From Antedon bifida (taxonomy: Eukaryota; Echinodermata; Crinoidea; Comatulida; Antedonidae), in assembly GCA_963402885.1 (NCBI GenBank), contig OY727093.1:27961409-28025408 (forward strand): a DNA stretch of 64,000 nucleotides, given 5' to 3'. Shown piece by piece: positions 50,601-58,750 of this stretch. Positions within the stretch are counted from its first letter, which is position 1. Each line of letters begins with the position of its first letter. A model generated the notes under the pieces. It did no database searches, had not been told where the DNA came from, and saw only the letters and a list, made by a program, of their open reading frames with translations. The position numbers and the translations under genes were made by a program.

Positions 50601-53600
50601 AATTCATCCATAACTTGGATTCATTACTGTACTGTAGTTTCTGCCAACTTCTAGTCTCTGTTTGGTCAATGTTGCAGACTGTTATCAATGGCACTTTGCC
50701 AAATGTGCATGTGGTTATTGTACAGGTATCTCTCACATGATCATATGTAGTCTGGGCTCCAGACGGAGTTTTGTCTTAATATTAGTATAAATATAAATAT
50801 TTTTGCACGTATGGCGTTTCATACGTGTATTACTTGAGTTTGGATACTCCGTCTGGGGAAACACGCACAAGTCACGTGGTTTGACACCAAGAATTCTTGG
50901 TGCATAAATTATCCAGTTGACTAGTTTCAGCCGCATGCCATTGGCTACTCACTCGTAGGCAGTTTTAATATTCATATTTCAGAATTTCAAAGACTCAACA
51001 TCTAAGATGATACGCATGCGCTATGCTACGTTTAGACAATGTGTACTTGGGTACATTGATGAAAGTTTCTGAAGGCTAGAAATGATTTTATATGCCTAGT
51101 AGTCTGGTAAACATTTGATGGGATTTTTCCTTCTCCTTCTCCTTTCTTGATATGATAGGCTAGCTTCTCCGCCAAATCAAACATTGAATGGATCATATTA
51201 TGCGGAGATATTTTGATTTAATTCCCACCCAGACCCTGTCCTGTTCTGTGTGGTAGTGTAGCCCTGTTGTGTGCCGGTCGGTGGTGGTATGTACCTTATT
51301 TATTGGCGTTTTATTTGGCAGGTCATACGTACGAGTTGAGTAGCCCTACGAAGGAGGCCTAGGCCAGGACTAAACAATTAATAAAACAAAACAACTTGGC
51401 AACACGATTTTATATTTCAACAGTTGTTCAGTCTCGATCGTACATTCAGCACGGTACGTACTCGATCTTTTTCATTTTGAAACAAAATGATCATTGGTTG
51501 ATTCGAAATCCATATTTACATACCGCCCGCCCCATATAGCCAAATACGGTATGATAACCTACGTCATTCTTATCGGATGTTTGCGGTCTGCAAATCGATT
51601 TCTATACGTGTTTCACAAGTCTGTATTTTCAGACAAAAATCGCGGTCGAAATAAAAACAAATAAATAAATAAAAAAGACAATAAATACAGACTTGGTGCA
51701 AGTCTAGATCATATGAGACAATACCGTACATCTCATAGATGGCAATCAAAAAACAATACCTCATATAGGAATGTGTTAAAAATACCATATAGATATATCC
51801 ATTGTAGTCTATCAAGAAGTACACACAGGAACGGAAGACTGTCTTTGGAGGCATGCGAGTACAATCACTCACCTAACACACTCTAAAATGCCCTTCTTGA
51901 GGAGTGCAATTTACAGCACACCCCAAGATACCAACCTACAGCACACCCGAATGTATTGAGTGAGTAATGCAATTTATCTCTGTATAAAAACAAGGCCTGG
52001 GAAGGTAAATAAAAAGGTACATTTTACTTACAAAAGTATTTTAATGTCTCTTCCATCATCAATGGCGACAATAGGTCATCTTCCAAGACGTCGGCGTCTA
52101 TGTTCATATCCATGTTTCCGCATGTCTGTAGCCAGTCCCCGTGGCCATACGCGTAGCTTGACGTTGTGTCAGCTCGTAAACGATACAATGGTATTTTCTC
52201 TTCCAGGAGGCTTATTATCTCTATCTCAGGTATATCAGAAGTATTGTGAAGATCTGAAACAAAATATAATAGTATCATATTTAATATTAATTCTGGCATT
52301 TAACTAAATACAGTATTTAATTGTTGTTGAATAAAGACATCGTTACAGCTAATATTATTTTAGGAACTTTTGAATAGATGTTGGTACAACCATAATAAAC
52401 AAAGTGAAATAAAAAAACTACTACTGTACCTGTACCATTGACTACCCCAATGGCATCAAAACAAAATATTTTAGTACAGTACCATAAACTACAAAGTTTA
52501 ACCACAATGTAGTCAACACCATCCCTTATTTGCGCATGAAACCGCCACCCTTGCCCACCTCCCCAACCTCAAGACAGAAATTAAAATAGTACAATATAAT
52601 AGCAGTGTTGAAACTAGTCCAATTAGTCAATGTTTTGAACATCAACATTTGTAGGGCTTGGTTGGATCCCGAACTGCAACTTAAACTTTTACAAGTTCAG
52701 AGTTCATCCACAGTACTGATAGACCTACCTGTCCAGCTACAGTCATATTAAAATGATTATGAATGAAAATAATCCTAAATAAATCTCAGAAGATAGAGTT
52801 CAGAAACAGCTTCTTCCTATAGTACTGTACTTAAGATGAAAGAATAGGAAACCTGAAAATAGACTAGCTGAGAAAAAGGTGTCAACATCCATCCAAGCGA
52901 TATTGAGAAAATGTTAAGATATGATGCAAGAGATTGTCTTATTTCATCATATTATCAATACACTCAAGCTGCATCGCTATGATGGTTGATTGATCTGGGT
53001 ATGAACTATCAACTGACTACACTTCAAGCACTCATCATTTTTAGCACCTAGCATGGATTTTACTAAGATTTTGGAAGGGAGTTAAAATACAGTATCTCGG
53101 GATGCCATATTACTGAACAATCAATTGCTTTGTTATTGAATAAGCAACTTCGATAACTCCAGAGAGCACCATATTTAAAAGGTCAATCGGGACAAAAAAG
53201 TTCCAACAAGGAGCGATGATGTAAAATTATAGCATCAAGCTAGCCTAAATGAAAATTTTTGTCACGATTGACCTTTTCAAATATCTATTTTATGAAATTA
53301 TATTAAATTTAGGTATATTATTTATAGGTACTGGTTACGATGCTTTTTTCATGTACATCTATTTTGCATGCTAAAATCAACCAGTCAAATTTCATTTTAA
53401 CCATGTTGTTTACATGACAATAAATACTATCATATATTAAATCGCATCATATTTTTAAACAGAGGTTATCCTCACCGCCTCTGCAACTATAGTATGACTA
53501 TATAGTACTGTAAAGTTTATGAATATGCCAGAAAAAAAGACTTTTGTTTTGTATAATAAAGCATGGACCTCATTGATTTTGTTTTACTATTAGTATTAAG

Positions 53601-56433
53601 ATACAGATAACAAAAGCCTTCGAATTATATACATTAGTTTAGCAACAAACTGTAAAATTCTATCATAAATATTTTTTTTAAGAGGATATTTTTTCTCTAA
53701 CCTTTTGGCGGCACTCCAGAATAAAAAAGTTTTGTTATTATCAATAATCTGTGGACCTTGATTTTGTTTTCGATGTCTCTCTGTCATATAACAAAAGCAG
53801 ATAACAAAGGCCTTTTTATAGCAAAAAAAAAAAAGATTAATGTCATTATAATTTGTACCATGTATAAAGGTCTCGAACACACTGTAGTGCATGTATTTGC
53901 TTAAAAAATTAATAGATCATTTTCCGATAAATGAATCAAACAAAACACAATTGTCATACAGATAAATAGATAACACCTACAGCTACACCTGAACTTGATA
54001 ATAATATATAATAAATAATATTGTGGATTTATATAGGACCAAATATTGTATGTATACAAAAAAAGAATGCAGTGGCTACGTCTACGTCTAGTCATAGATG
54101 CACTCCCCGTGCTATGTCTACGCCTATTGAGACGATCAGGCTAAAAGCCCTCTTTCTCGGGCCTCTGGCACTCGTAACCTAAAAAAACCCTTCCTCTAGG
54201 AAAATGGTGAGAAAAGACGATGGTCAATAAAGTAGATGGCAAAAAACAAACTGATGCAGCATGAGGTTGCGAGACCTAGGCATTACCCATTCAGGTGTAG
54301 ATGCAGCCAGTATGAAAAAAGAATATAAGGAAAAACCAGCTATAACAAAAAACCCAAGTATGGGGAGATGCTCTCATCCAAGGTTCAAACTTAGCATCAT
54401 ACTTTGTTTTGGTGGTGAACAAAATCTTTCTTAAAATAAACCAATAGATAATTTTCCATAGAATAATAGTCATTTCGGTTCCTATGGCATAAAAATACAT
54501 AAAATTATTGGCCTACAGTTAAATAAAGCCAAAAGTTATGCTCAAATTAATTAATAATGTTATTTTTTCAGAATTTGATTTTAAAATAATGTTTTTTTCT
54601 GAACATTTTTATGAATCCGTGAAAAATAGCCACTTACCTAAACAATCGGCCCTCGTGCGCAAAACTCACGCATTAATGCATGGGAGTTGGCAGGTTAAAA
54701 GGATCTGTCCCATTTGTACGTACAGAAATTAATTGCATGTTAACTGCATTCATCACAGGTTATGGCTATCAATCTATTTTTAGTAGGTACAAAGTAGCCT
54801 TTGCTATGTTGTTGTATTGGAAATTTATGATGGCTCTAGACTGAAAACGTCACCTTCAGGAAATGCTCCCAAAGTACCTTCTCTTTGCTGAATATGCCTT
54901 ACAAACCAATGAAAACCATATATGTACTTACATTTAATATTTTGTTTGTCAAACAGCGCAACAACATTTTATTAAAACGATTCACATGCAGACAATTATA
55001 ACCTATTAAAACTCAGTACATCCTACGATTCATATGAAATTATTTTGCATAACAGATTAATATCATTAATTTATACAAAACAAACTGTATTCAAGGACAC
55101 AGAAAGTTATTTATAAATTCATGTCAAAGGTGAGAATATATTGATTTGTTAATTGAAAGCAGATGCATTTTACATAAAATAATTTTAAACATTTCAATGT
55201 AAGTTGATACAGTACAAAACATATCAGTAAAAACATGTCTTTTTTCACATAGACAAGCATCTGTTTGTTCAAATAACCAATATATATCATTCTCTTTATC
55301 ACCATGACGATCATCAACAGCTACCATCGTCAGAGCCTCATCCTAATGCTGCCACAAAAAGAATCCCAACCATCTATTCCTTCAATATCAAATTAGTATG
55401 CAAATTATATGCAGACAGGCAGATTTGACGGTTCGAACTAAACCCTTGCTGAAGAAGCGAAAGTGATGGTAAATAGGCCAAACTAGCCTAGTTTATGACG
55501 ATTTTTACTTGACATCAAAACCCCTATAAAAACCCTGGCTACAGGCTTGTGCAGAAAGAAACCTTCCAATGAAACTAAATCTGTTATACACTCTACCTGA
55601 CCAATGGTTACTTTTACTAACCACTGCCTGCCCAGTAGAACTTACCATGGTCCTAATAAAAGTAACCACGCCTGTTAAAAGGTCTAATACGAACGCGCGT
55701 CTCAGGTAAAAAAAATCATAGTTTTTAACATCAAGGTTAATACATTTTTGAATTTACCTGATAATGGAACCTGTTTCCATCAAGCCATTACTCTATCTCT
55801 GGCAGCCATCTTTCAACACCTGTATATGCCATTTAAGAAGCTGTATTTTACTTTGTGACCTCTCAGCCTAGCTAAACATCTATTACCTCAATGAAGGTGT
55901 ATCATTAATGAGAGAAATCATCTCAGTCTCAATCACACTCCTTACCTCTAATGGCACTATGCTTTTATCAAATCTGTCTAATCTCTGCTGCCATTACAAC
56001 CATGTACATATTAACCACCTTAATATGAAGCTACTGTGACCTCATATCTACTGTACAGTACATCTATGTAACTTCAATCAATCTTAGTCTATCAGTAAAT
56101 AATGACCTCTTCTTACCTATAATGGCACATGCTTCCATCAAACCTTTCCAATCTCTGCTGCCATCAATACCATGTACATTAACCACCTTAAGATGAAGCT
56201 ACTGTGACCTCTAATCTACTGTACATCTCTCAATCTGGATTTATCAGTAATGAAACAAATTATCTCTGTGTACTCCTTACCTGTAATGGTACCTGCTTCC
56301 ATCAAGCCATTATACTCCGTCTCTCTTTCCTCCTCTTCTTCATGATCATAGCTGAATACTTCCTCGTAAGCACCAACTGGAGATGGTGGATCACTGTTTG
56401 TTGCCAGCTTGTCGGGTTCACAGTGCCACGATA
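25593..56433 (-). CDS. TRAK: TRAK/Milton kinesin-mitochondria adaptor, whole gene
   Basis: Fifteen coding exons were placed by splice sites and frame, all on the minus strand. From the codon at the exon 1/2 junction to the stop the frame is continuous over 2,586 nt (861 residues). In the animal TRAK/Milton family this protein bridges Miro on the mitochondrial outer membrane to kinesin-1 and dynein-dynactin. The HAP1-N region spans exons 2-9: PEIEIISLLEEK, LYRLRADT and ETLKYF near its start, then MKKTYNDVDAVTKLLDEKE, then a long coiled coil including SLLAQIVNLQQ. The Milton region follows: DLETALKRLSLRRQN, RPEKLQIVKPMEG, RPGVVVKGF and LGLASVLQERGTS are close to vertebrate TRAK1/2. A single gene is usual in invertebrates, so I do not choose between TRAK1 and TRAK2. 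The start codon of the longest form is not fixed. Confidence 0.93.
26751..26853 (-). CDS. TRAK: TRAK exon 14
   Basis: 103 nt, acceptor TGTAG, donor GTAAGC, phases 1 in and 2 out. It reads KPTVPSKCYTFSEPTYTYTT, matching the GKCxSxTNSTFTFTT block of vertebrate TRAKs. Confidence 0.88.
26911..27056. mobile_element. pogo/Tigger-like MITE in TRAK intron 13
   Basis: TA then CAGTAGAACTCCTATTAAGA at the left; AATTAAGGGTTTCTGCTG then TA at the right. This is the clearest TA-flanked copy of the family. 142 bp between the TA pairs. Confidence 0.75.
27430..27588 (-). CDS. TRAK: TRAK exon 13
   Basis: 159 nt, acceptor TTTTTAG, donor GTAAGT. It reads SLTLYQWQRLATPHMASMLD then RPGVVVKGF, one of the strongest matches to TRAK1/2, followed by an acidic stretch (DDVEDDGQ). 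Confidence 0.93.
27779..28098 (-). CDS. TRAK: TRAK exon 12
   Basis: 320 nt, acceptor TTCAG, donor GTTAGT. It contains PGIPGSNDLETALKRLSLRR, a Ser/Asp-rich middle (TPRCQTPDSAISGDGFS) and RRPEKLQIVKPMEG at the end. All three blocks are family signatures. Confidence 0.94.
28229..28432 (-). CDS. TRAK: TRAK exon 11
   Basis: 204 nt, acceptor TTTTCAG, donor GTGGGT. It reads EYNESVMKTVKAVKSRSG and then a Ser-rich linker with ISLAGSEVSENYMGDNESIT. It links the coiled coil to the Milton region; sequence conservation is weak here, as expected. Confidence 0.85.
28952..29031 (-). CDS. TRAK: TRAK exon 10
   Basis: 80 nt, acceptor CAACAG, donor GTAAGT. It reads DSLAAELVNTVEQQLGQDPR, matching the SLAAEIEGTMRK block of vertebrate TRAKs. 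Confidence 0.9.
29812..30121 (-). mobile_element. tRNA-derived SINE, family 2, in TRAK intron 9
   Basis: On the minus strand the head reads like a tRNA: a GGCGCAGTGTGTTGG A-box region near 30110 and GGTTCAAATCC B-box near 30050. The body includes CCACCCAGGTGTATAAATGG, and the tail ends with GCGCTATATAAGAA and (ATT)n at 29812-29825. A plus-strand relative lacking the tRNA head is at about 34231-34440. Confidence 0.8.
30122..31114. other. TRAK intron 9, nothing else recognised
   Basis: Intronic AT-rich sequence with an (ATA)n run near 31038-31055. No exon candidate was found. Confidence 0.4.
31115..31274. mobile_element. Palindromic MITE, family B, copy 4, in TRAK intron 9
   Basis: TAAAGCTCTGTCTACACTAT on the left and AGTGTAGACAGAGCTTAA on the right. 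The interior has ATATGGTAGTGATATG twice. Confidence 0.85.
31387..31533 (-). CDS. TRAK: TRAK exon 9
   Basis: 147 nt, phase 0 at both ends, acceptor TTTCAG, donor GTAAGT. It reads LSELREKYDECHHMLLEAQE, the end of the coiled coil, then a Pro-rich segment (NPYFPIPS). Confidence 0.9.
31821..31895 (-). CDS. TRAK: TRAK exon 8
   Basis: 75 nt, phase 0 at both ends, acceptor TTCTCAG, donor GTAATA. It reads YKTENEELHQHLDAAKEAQN then ELTIE, a coiled-coil segment matching EELxxHLxAxKDAQRQLT of TRAKs. Confidence 0.9.
32195..32690 (+). mobile_element. 5'-truncated LINE 3' end in TRAK intron 7
   Basis: A plus-strand frame (32217-32465) reads LEFLKLETLAQRRVEHCRKF, then IKQTADLIPP, and ends NSPIPYFIKLLNS. 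This is the typical C-terminus of a non-LTR retrotransposon ORF2. A non-coding tail follows, with a T-run (32510-32528), the ending TTGATATTTGAAATAAA, and an (AAT)n microsatellite (about 32647-32681). Confidence 0.75.
32647..32681. repeat. (AAT)n microsatellite
   Basis: About twelve AAT units at the 3' end of the LINE fragment, in the intron directly before TRAK exon 7's donor side. Confidence 0.9.
32761..32891 (-). CDS. TRAK: TRAK exon 7
   Basis: 131 nt, acceptor TTGTAG, donor GTAAAT. It reads EEHTRNLVLQEELSKKLEEF, then QQEEVTSLLAQIVNLQQ, matching the QEEI(S/T)xLLSQIVDLQ block of the HAP1-N coiled coil. Confidence 0.94.
33394..33569 (-). CDS. TRAK: TRAK exon 6
   Basis: 176 nt, acceptor CATCAG, donor GTTAAT. 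It contains VDTLQKKVRNLEEQNLELRI and EEKEKELMQDCFYEL, matching the LQxKLKxLEEEN and YEEKEQQLVxDCVKEL blocks of TRAK1/2. Confidence 0.95.
33900..34440. mobile_element. SINE/LINE-derived sequence in TRAK intron 5
   Basis: 34231-34440 contains AAATGGGTACCTGGTATGG, GATTACTAGCTGCATTATAA and an AATAATATTATTATTAT tail, as in the body of the SINE at 29812-30121 (plus orientation here). 33911-34040 looks like a separate repeat tail. Boundaries are approximate. Confidence 0.55.
34554..34651 (-). CDS. TRAK: TRAK exon 5
   Basis: 98 nt, acceptor TTTCAG, donor GTAAGA. It reads NTQLRHEMKLKEQLLQIYTN then SYSESEDELQ, matching QLRHELSMKDELLQFYTSAAEESE of TRAK1. Confidence 0.95.
35563..35679 (-). CDS. TRAK: TRAK exon 4
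   Basis: 117 nt, phase 0 at both ends, acceptor ATTACAG, donor GTGAGA. It reads KEKDLELAAKIGQNLLLQNK, nearly identical to KERDLELAARIGQSLL of TRAKs, the core HAP1-N motif. Confidence 0.97.
36344..36568. mobile_element. Inverted-repeat MITE, family E, in TRAK intron 3
   Basis: Left arm CTTACCTGGATAAACC...AATAGCCCTTTCTCC, right arm GGAGAAGGGCTATTG...GGTTTATCCAGGTAAG. The arms are about 65 bp and include TAGAAATTT-like ends around a CAT-rich loop (CATCCATCATCCATCATC). Single copy here. Confidence 0.75.
36686..37713. mobile_element. 1.03-kb Mutator-like element with 10-bp target duplication
   Basis: GCACAGACAC flanks both sides (36676-36685 and 37714-37723). The ends are inverted copies for about 82 bp: GGGTGTCACGAAACCTAAGA onward, then repeated CTAAGACC words, with one indel. 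A second inverted pair lies farther in (CTTTCGCACCTG at 36779 against CAGGTGCGAAAG at 37431), so the original arms were near 150 bp and the right arm has gained about 180 bp. Long inverted ends with a 9-10 bp duplication fit Mutator-like elements; the class is inference. No transposase frame. Confidence 0.8.
38265..38640 (-). mobile_element. LINE 3' fragment in TRAK intron 3
   Basis: The minus-strand frame (38337-38600) reads RLFVPRSNRKAGDKAFSFVV then PRIWNALPVDLR and FKRQLKTFLFN before a stop. This is the usual C-terminus of L2/CR1-type non-LTR elements. It is followed by a tail with GGCGCCATATAAAAACC and AATAG repeats. Confidence 0.75.
38783..38859 (-). CDS. TRAK: TRAK exon 3, common acceptor for alternative 5' exons
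   Basis: 77 nt, acceptor TTTTTTCAG, donor GTCAGA. It reads LCSERMVQMKKTYNDVDAVT then KLLDE, against LCAERVGQMTKTYNDIDAVTRLLEE in TRAK1. It needs one nucleotide from the previous exon; exon 2 and all three candidate alternative first exons supply one. Confidence 0.96.
39487..39716. mobile_element. Inverted-repeat MITE, family G, upstream of TRAK exon 3
   Basis: ATGACCAAGGCAATCTAACA at the left and GTTAGATTGCCTTGGTATGA at the right: inverted ends of about 24 bp around 180 bp. Single copy here. Confidence 0.7.
40347..40479 (-). CDS. TRAK: Candidate TRAK alternative first exon 1d
   Basis: An ATG-started frame, MFTSADILRAISDVEKEISK and on to FELDFHLPVLS, ends at a good donor (GTAATT) with one nucleotide left over, as exon 3 requires. 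Splicing to exon 3 would give about 831 residues lacking the PEIEIISLL block. The sequence has no recognised homologue, so support is only frame, donor and codon-like composition. Known TRAK genes use alternative N-termini. Confidence 0.55.
40570..42230. other. TRAK intron, no exon assigned
   Basis: AT-rich. A short plus-strand frame at about 41547-41657 starts MSRIPLVEDLAVINDVVDVM and ends VSIDL. It is antisense to TRAK, lacks recognised features and is not called. 42235-42330 resembles a pogo-like fragment (AAACCGGACAATCTTGGGC). Confidence 0.35.
42922..42975. mobile_element. pogo-like MITE fragment
   Basis: AACACTACGGCCAACCCCTA then GGGACACTTTTTAGGGTCCC, the same words as at 17955 and 60569. 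Confidence 0.5.
43010..43204. mobile_element. TA-flanked MITE, family F (mariner/pogo-like)
   Basis: TA then CAGTCAAATCTCCCAATA; right end TATTGGGAGAGTTGACTG then TA. The interior has AACCGGAAACTCTC. Inverted ends of about 20 bp and TA flanks fit the Tc1/mariner/pogo superfamily. No frame. Confidence 0.75.
43768..43816 (-). CDS. TRAK: Candidate TRAK alternative first exon 1c
   Basis: A short ATG-started frame, MKPLIMDTEEENILHL, ends at donor GTATGT in the phase needed by exon 3 (predicted product about 803 residues). It is too short for homology; the evidence is only frame and splice site. Confidence 0.4.
44491..44806. mobile_element. TTAA-flanked MITE, family C, copy 3
   Basis: Diverged ends (CATATATTGCCC on the left, GGGGAAAATGCATCTTTAA on the right) around the shared CCATTGGCTGGCAGCCAATT core. 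In a TRAK intron. Confidence 0.7.
45312..45473 (-). mobile_element. tRNA-derived SINE, family 1, copy a
   Basis: On the minus strand it reads GTGGAGCTGTAGCTTGGTGG (A-box part), CATGCTTGCCTTCC, GGGTTCAATTCC (B-box) and a tail with AGTTATCCATCCTG and GGATGCATATTAAA. The same order occurs at 63350-63545. It is not a functional tRNA because the acceptor stem does not close. Confidence 0.8.
45862..46009 (-). CDS. TRAK: Candidate TRAK alternative first exon 1b
   Basis: An ATG-started frame begins MVQKMHFKMAKCLSLMICDV, runs through an acidic stretch (NETDDNDEDDDGSSTS) and ends PLEFEHLV at donor GTAAGT, in the phase needed by exon 3 (about 836 residues in all). Acidic N-terminal extensions before HAP1-N also occur in known TRAKs, so this is the most convincing of the three. 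Confidence 0.6.
46010..48904. other. TRAK intron, nothing recognised
   Basis: About 2.9 kb of AT-rich intron. No splice-flanked frame, and no repeat family that I could name. Confidence 0.35.
48905..49303 (+). mobile_element. tRNA-derived SINE, family 3
   Basis: GTGAGTGGCCAAGCAGTTAA resembles a Leu/Ser tRNA start with A-box, and GGGTTCGAGGCTCACTCACT carries a B-box and closes on the start. The body includes GAGTAGGGGGTTACCCCGG, and it ends AGCGCTATATATAAATGTCG. A diverged body fragment is at about 32145-32200 (GAGTAGGGGGTTAATACCC). In a TRAK intron, antisense to the gene. Confidence 0.8.
49304..52031. other. TRAK intron, no exon assigned
   Basis: Mostly unremarkable. 50758-50862 has short inverted ends (CCAGACGGAGT / ACTCCGTCTGG) about 105 bp apart, perhaps another small MITE. 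Around 51240-51545 the sequence is less AT-rich and contains a TAGGCCTAGGCC run. Confidence 0.3.
52032..52253 (-). CDS. TRAK: TRAK exon 2, start of HAP1-N region
   Basis: 222 nt, acceptor GTTTCAG, donor GTAAGT. It reads IPEIEIISLLEEKIPLYRLR, ADTTSSYAYGHGDWLQT and MMEETLKYF. TRAK1 has PEVEIISLLEEQLPHYKLRADT, YDHDDWLHT and IEETLKYF at the same spacing. Confidence 0.96.
52254..55740. other. TRAK intron 1, nothing recognised
   Basis: A GTAAGT donor-like site near 54638 follows a short minus-strand GC-richer piece, but stops interrupt the needed phase, so no exon is called. Frames here are short and unsupported. Confidence 0.35.
55750..56280 (-). repeat. Three decayed tandem copies of TRAK exon 1's 3' end and donor
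   Basis: The exon 1 end (TTGATGGAAGCAGGTACC, ATTACAG, then GTAAGGAG) recurs as related blocks ending near 56119, 55947 and 55758, about 170-190 bp apart. Each keeps a GT donor (GTAAGAAG, GTAAGGAG, GTAAATTC) and upstream words such as GGCAGCAGAGATT. They are tandem duplications of an exon edge; whether any is spliced is unknown. Confidence 0.65.
56281..56433 (-). CDS. TRAK: TRAK exon 1 (first one identified), acidic N-terminal segment
   Basis: Donor GTAAGG at 56275-56280. It leaves one nucleotide that completes the Asp codon at the start of exon 2. The frame reads CEPDKLATNSDPPSPVGAYE, EVFSYDHEEEEERETEYNGL then MEAGTIT. The 5' limit is uncertain. An acceptor at TTTGAG gives 56433. A better-looking acceptor (TTGTACAG) gives 56452 but brings in an in-frame TGA, so in that case translation would start inside the exon, for instance at MEAGTIT. 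No upstream ATG exon was found. Confidence 0.7.
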
Positions 56434-56452
56434 CTCAAAGACATTGCACCTT

Positions 56453-58750
56453 CTGTACAATTCATAAAAAAGAAGAAAAACAAACAAAATAAAATTACTG
56501 AATAATGAACTGAACTGAATTTTTAAGCCAAAATAAAATTACTGAACAATAAAACTGAACTGAATTTAAACCAAATGCAGAGAAAAAAGAATTGAAACTT
56601 TCTGTACTAATGCTATTAAGACCATAAGAAAACCAAGAAACTGGAACATAAGTTCATAAGTATGCGGTTCTAGTGCTATTGGCTTATAACTTAACCCTTC
56701 ACCCTCAATGTGGTATACAGATGTAATTAATCAGCTACTGTTACTTGAATATTGTACTGTACTCTCTCCCTGTCTAAAACATACATATTTAATCTCTAAA
56801 AATAAATACAATTAGATTTAAAACAGAGATTTAAATCTATAAAAATAAATACAATTAAAGTTAAAACAGATTTAAATCTATGGAAAAAAAAACATAATTA
56901 GGGTAAATAAAAGGTGGTACATTTTAATATGGTTTCAAAACGATTTGTGTTTCATTATTACGTTATTTATCATTTACTTCCTGATTATAATGTAAGGTTT
57001 GAAACAATTGATTGAAAGAAACTATGATTAATATTTCTAAATCCATGCAAAAAAAATGAAAAATGTGATAGTCATTTTGAACCAGGTACTACAGTATTAT
57101 GCCATAGAAACTTTAAACATACTGTAGTACCTTTTGTAAGTATTACAAAGAATATCATGAATACAATTCTGCATGTGTTTCTGATTCTCCATTGGTGGTG
57201 GATTACCTAATTAAAAAAGCAGTATTAATAATTTTTGTACTCTAAAATAAGGAAAACTTTGTTGAATACGAGATTCTTTGTTATTGCTGTATTTTAATGT
57301 CTTTGTCTACAATTACCAGGGAGATGTCTACAATTACCAGGGAGATGTCTCCTTGCAATTATGAAATAATATCAACAATGTTAGGAATACTTCAGGGAAG
57401 GGATAGCCTTCAATTTAACAAAGAGCATTAAAAACAATAGCAGAAACTTTCAAGTACTGTACTGTAGATAATATTCTATATAAACAATTAATATAAATTG
57501 GATTCTACTTGGGATGTCAGAAAGCAAACAATAATATTTTGTTGACTACAGTTACATAACAGTTTCTTTGATATTATAATAAATTTATTTTAGTTAAGAT
57601 CATAGGAGGACTGCTGACTCTCAAATTGAAGTTATAGTTAAATCTTGTGTAATTTCGCTGTATATTTTACATTACATTATGGTTTGTTTATTATACACAG
57701 TTTACCCATTTTTTTTATGTAAACAAACAATTTGTTTAATTGTTTTATATTATAAAATCTTTTTAAAAGATAACAAATATTATGAAAGTTATTTATTTAT
57801 TACTGTACAGTATTATTATTTAATTATTTTTAATTTTTTTTCTCCTCCCCCTCAAAATCCACTTTTTTGTAATGGTGATCTTATTTTGGTGACCTACCAC
57901 ACACCATTTTATCTTTATAAATTATAGTATATTATTTCATTTCTTGTTCTTACTATTCATTACAATATTTTTATACAATGTGTTTGATATACAAATAAAA
58001 CAAACAACAAAAAACTTTTAAATTAACATTTTAAGAAATGAGTAGGGTATAATAACCTGTAAAATTAAATGGAAGGTCAATAGTATGATGTAATTATTGA
58101 ACCTTGGATAGGACAGTAATTACAATTTGACAATGAAGGAAAGAACTGGACAACTGCCTAAAGTAAAAAAACATAATATCTAAAATAGAAGTACTTTAAT
58201 ACAGGAAATCCTAAATAGCTGCAAGCGAAATAAACTTGACATGTAATTAAAATAGAGTTGAATTTAAATTTAAAGGTCATTAATTTATACATAGTTTTAT
58301 AGCATGGAGGAAACATACAGACTTAATGGTTTAAAAGTCTCTACAATATTTAGTTACAAATTAAATTGTGCCTATTTCACACAAGATGTCTTTTATCTTA
58401 AAAACAAGAAAAAACCTGGACTATTTATTCTTTACTAAGGCTTACAGTACTTTAATATTATTATTATTCAAACTTGTTTTTCTCCAATTTCGTACACTTT
58501 GCAAGTGTGGTCACTTAAAAAAAAACACTTAATTTATGGCAATTGAGAGCCTAAAATGATCACAAAAACTATTCCATTTTTGGTGTTTTGACTAGATATA
58601 CTGTAGGCAAGGATTGTTGTAATGTAAAATTGTAATAATAATAATATATAATTAATATTAGATTAATAATAATATTAATAAAGATAAAATTGTATGAAGA
58701 TTAATGAATGACATATTTATACAGTTGATTCACTTTTCTGAACACAACCT
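56453..58750. other. Upstream of known TRAK exons, no gene
   Basis: AT-rich. A 21-bp unit (GTCTACAATTACCAGGGAGA...) is duplicated in tandem at 57305-57346. Probably intronic if TRAK starts farther right. Confidence 0.35.

Noticed and set aside
53596-53892. 98-codon minus-strand frame ending in a basic stretch
   Set aside because: No splice sites, no homology, and it lies in a TRAK intron.
54600-54700. Additional TRAK exon ending at a GTAAGT donor near 54638
   Set aside because: The phase needed to join exon 2 is interrupted by a TGA a few codons upstream, and no homology was seen.
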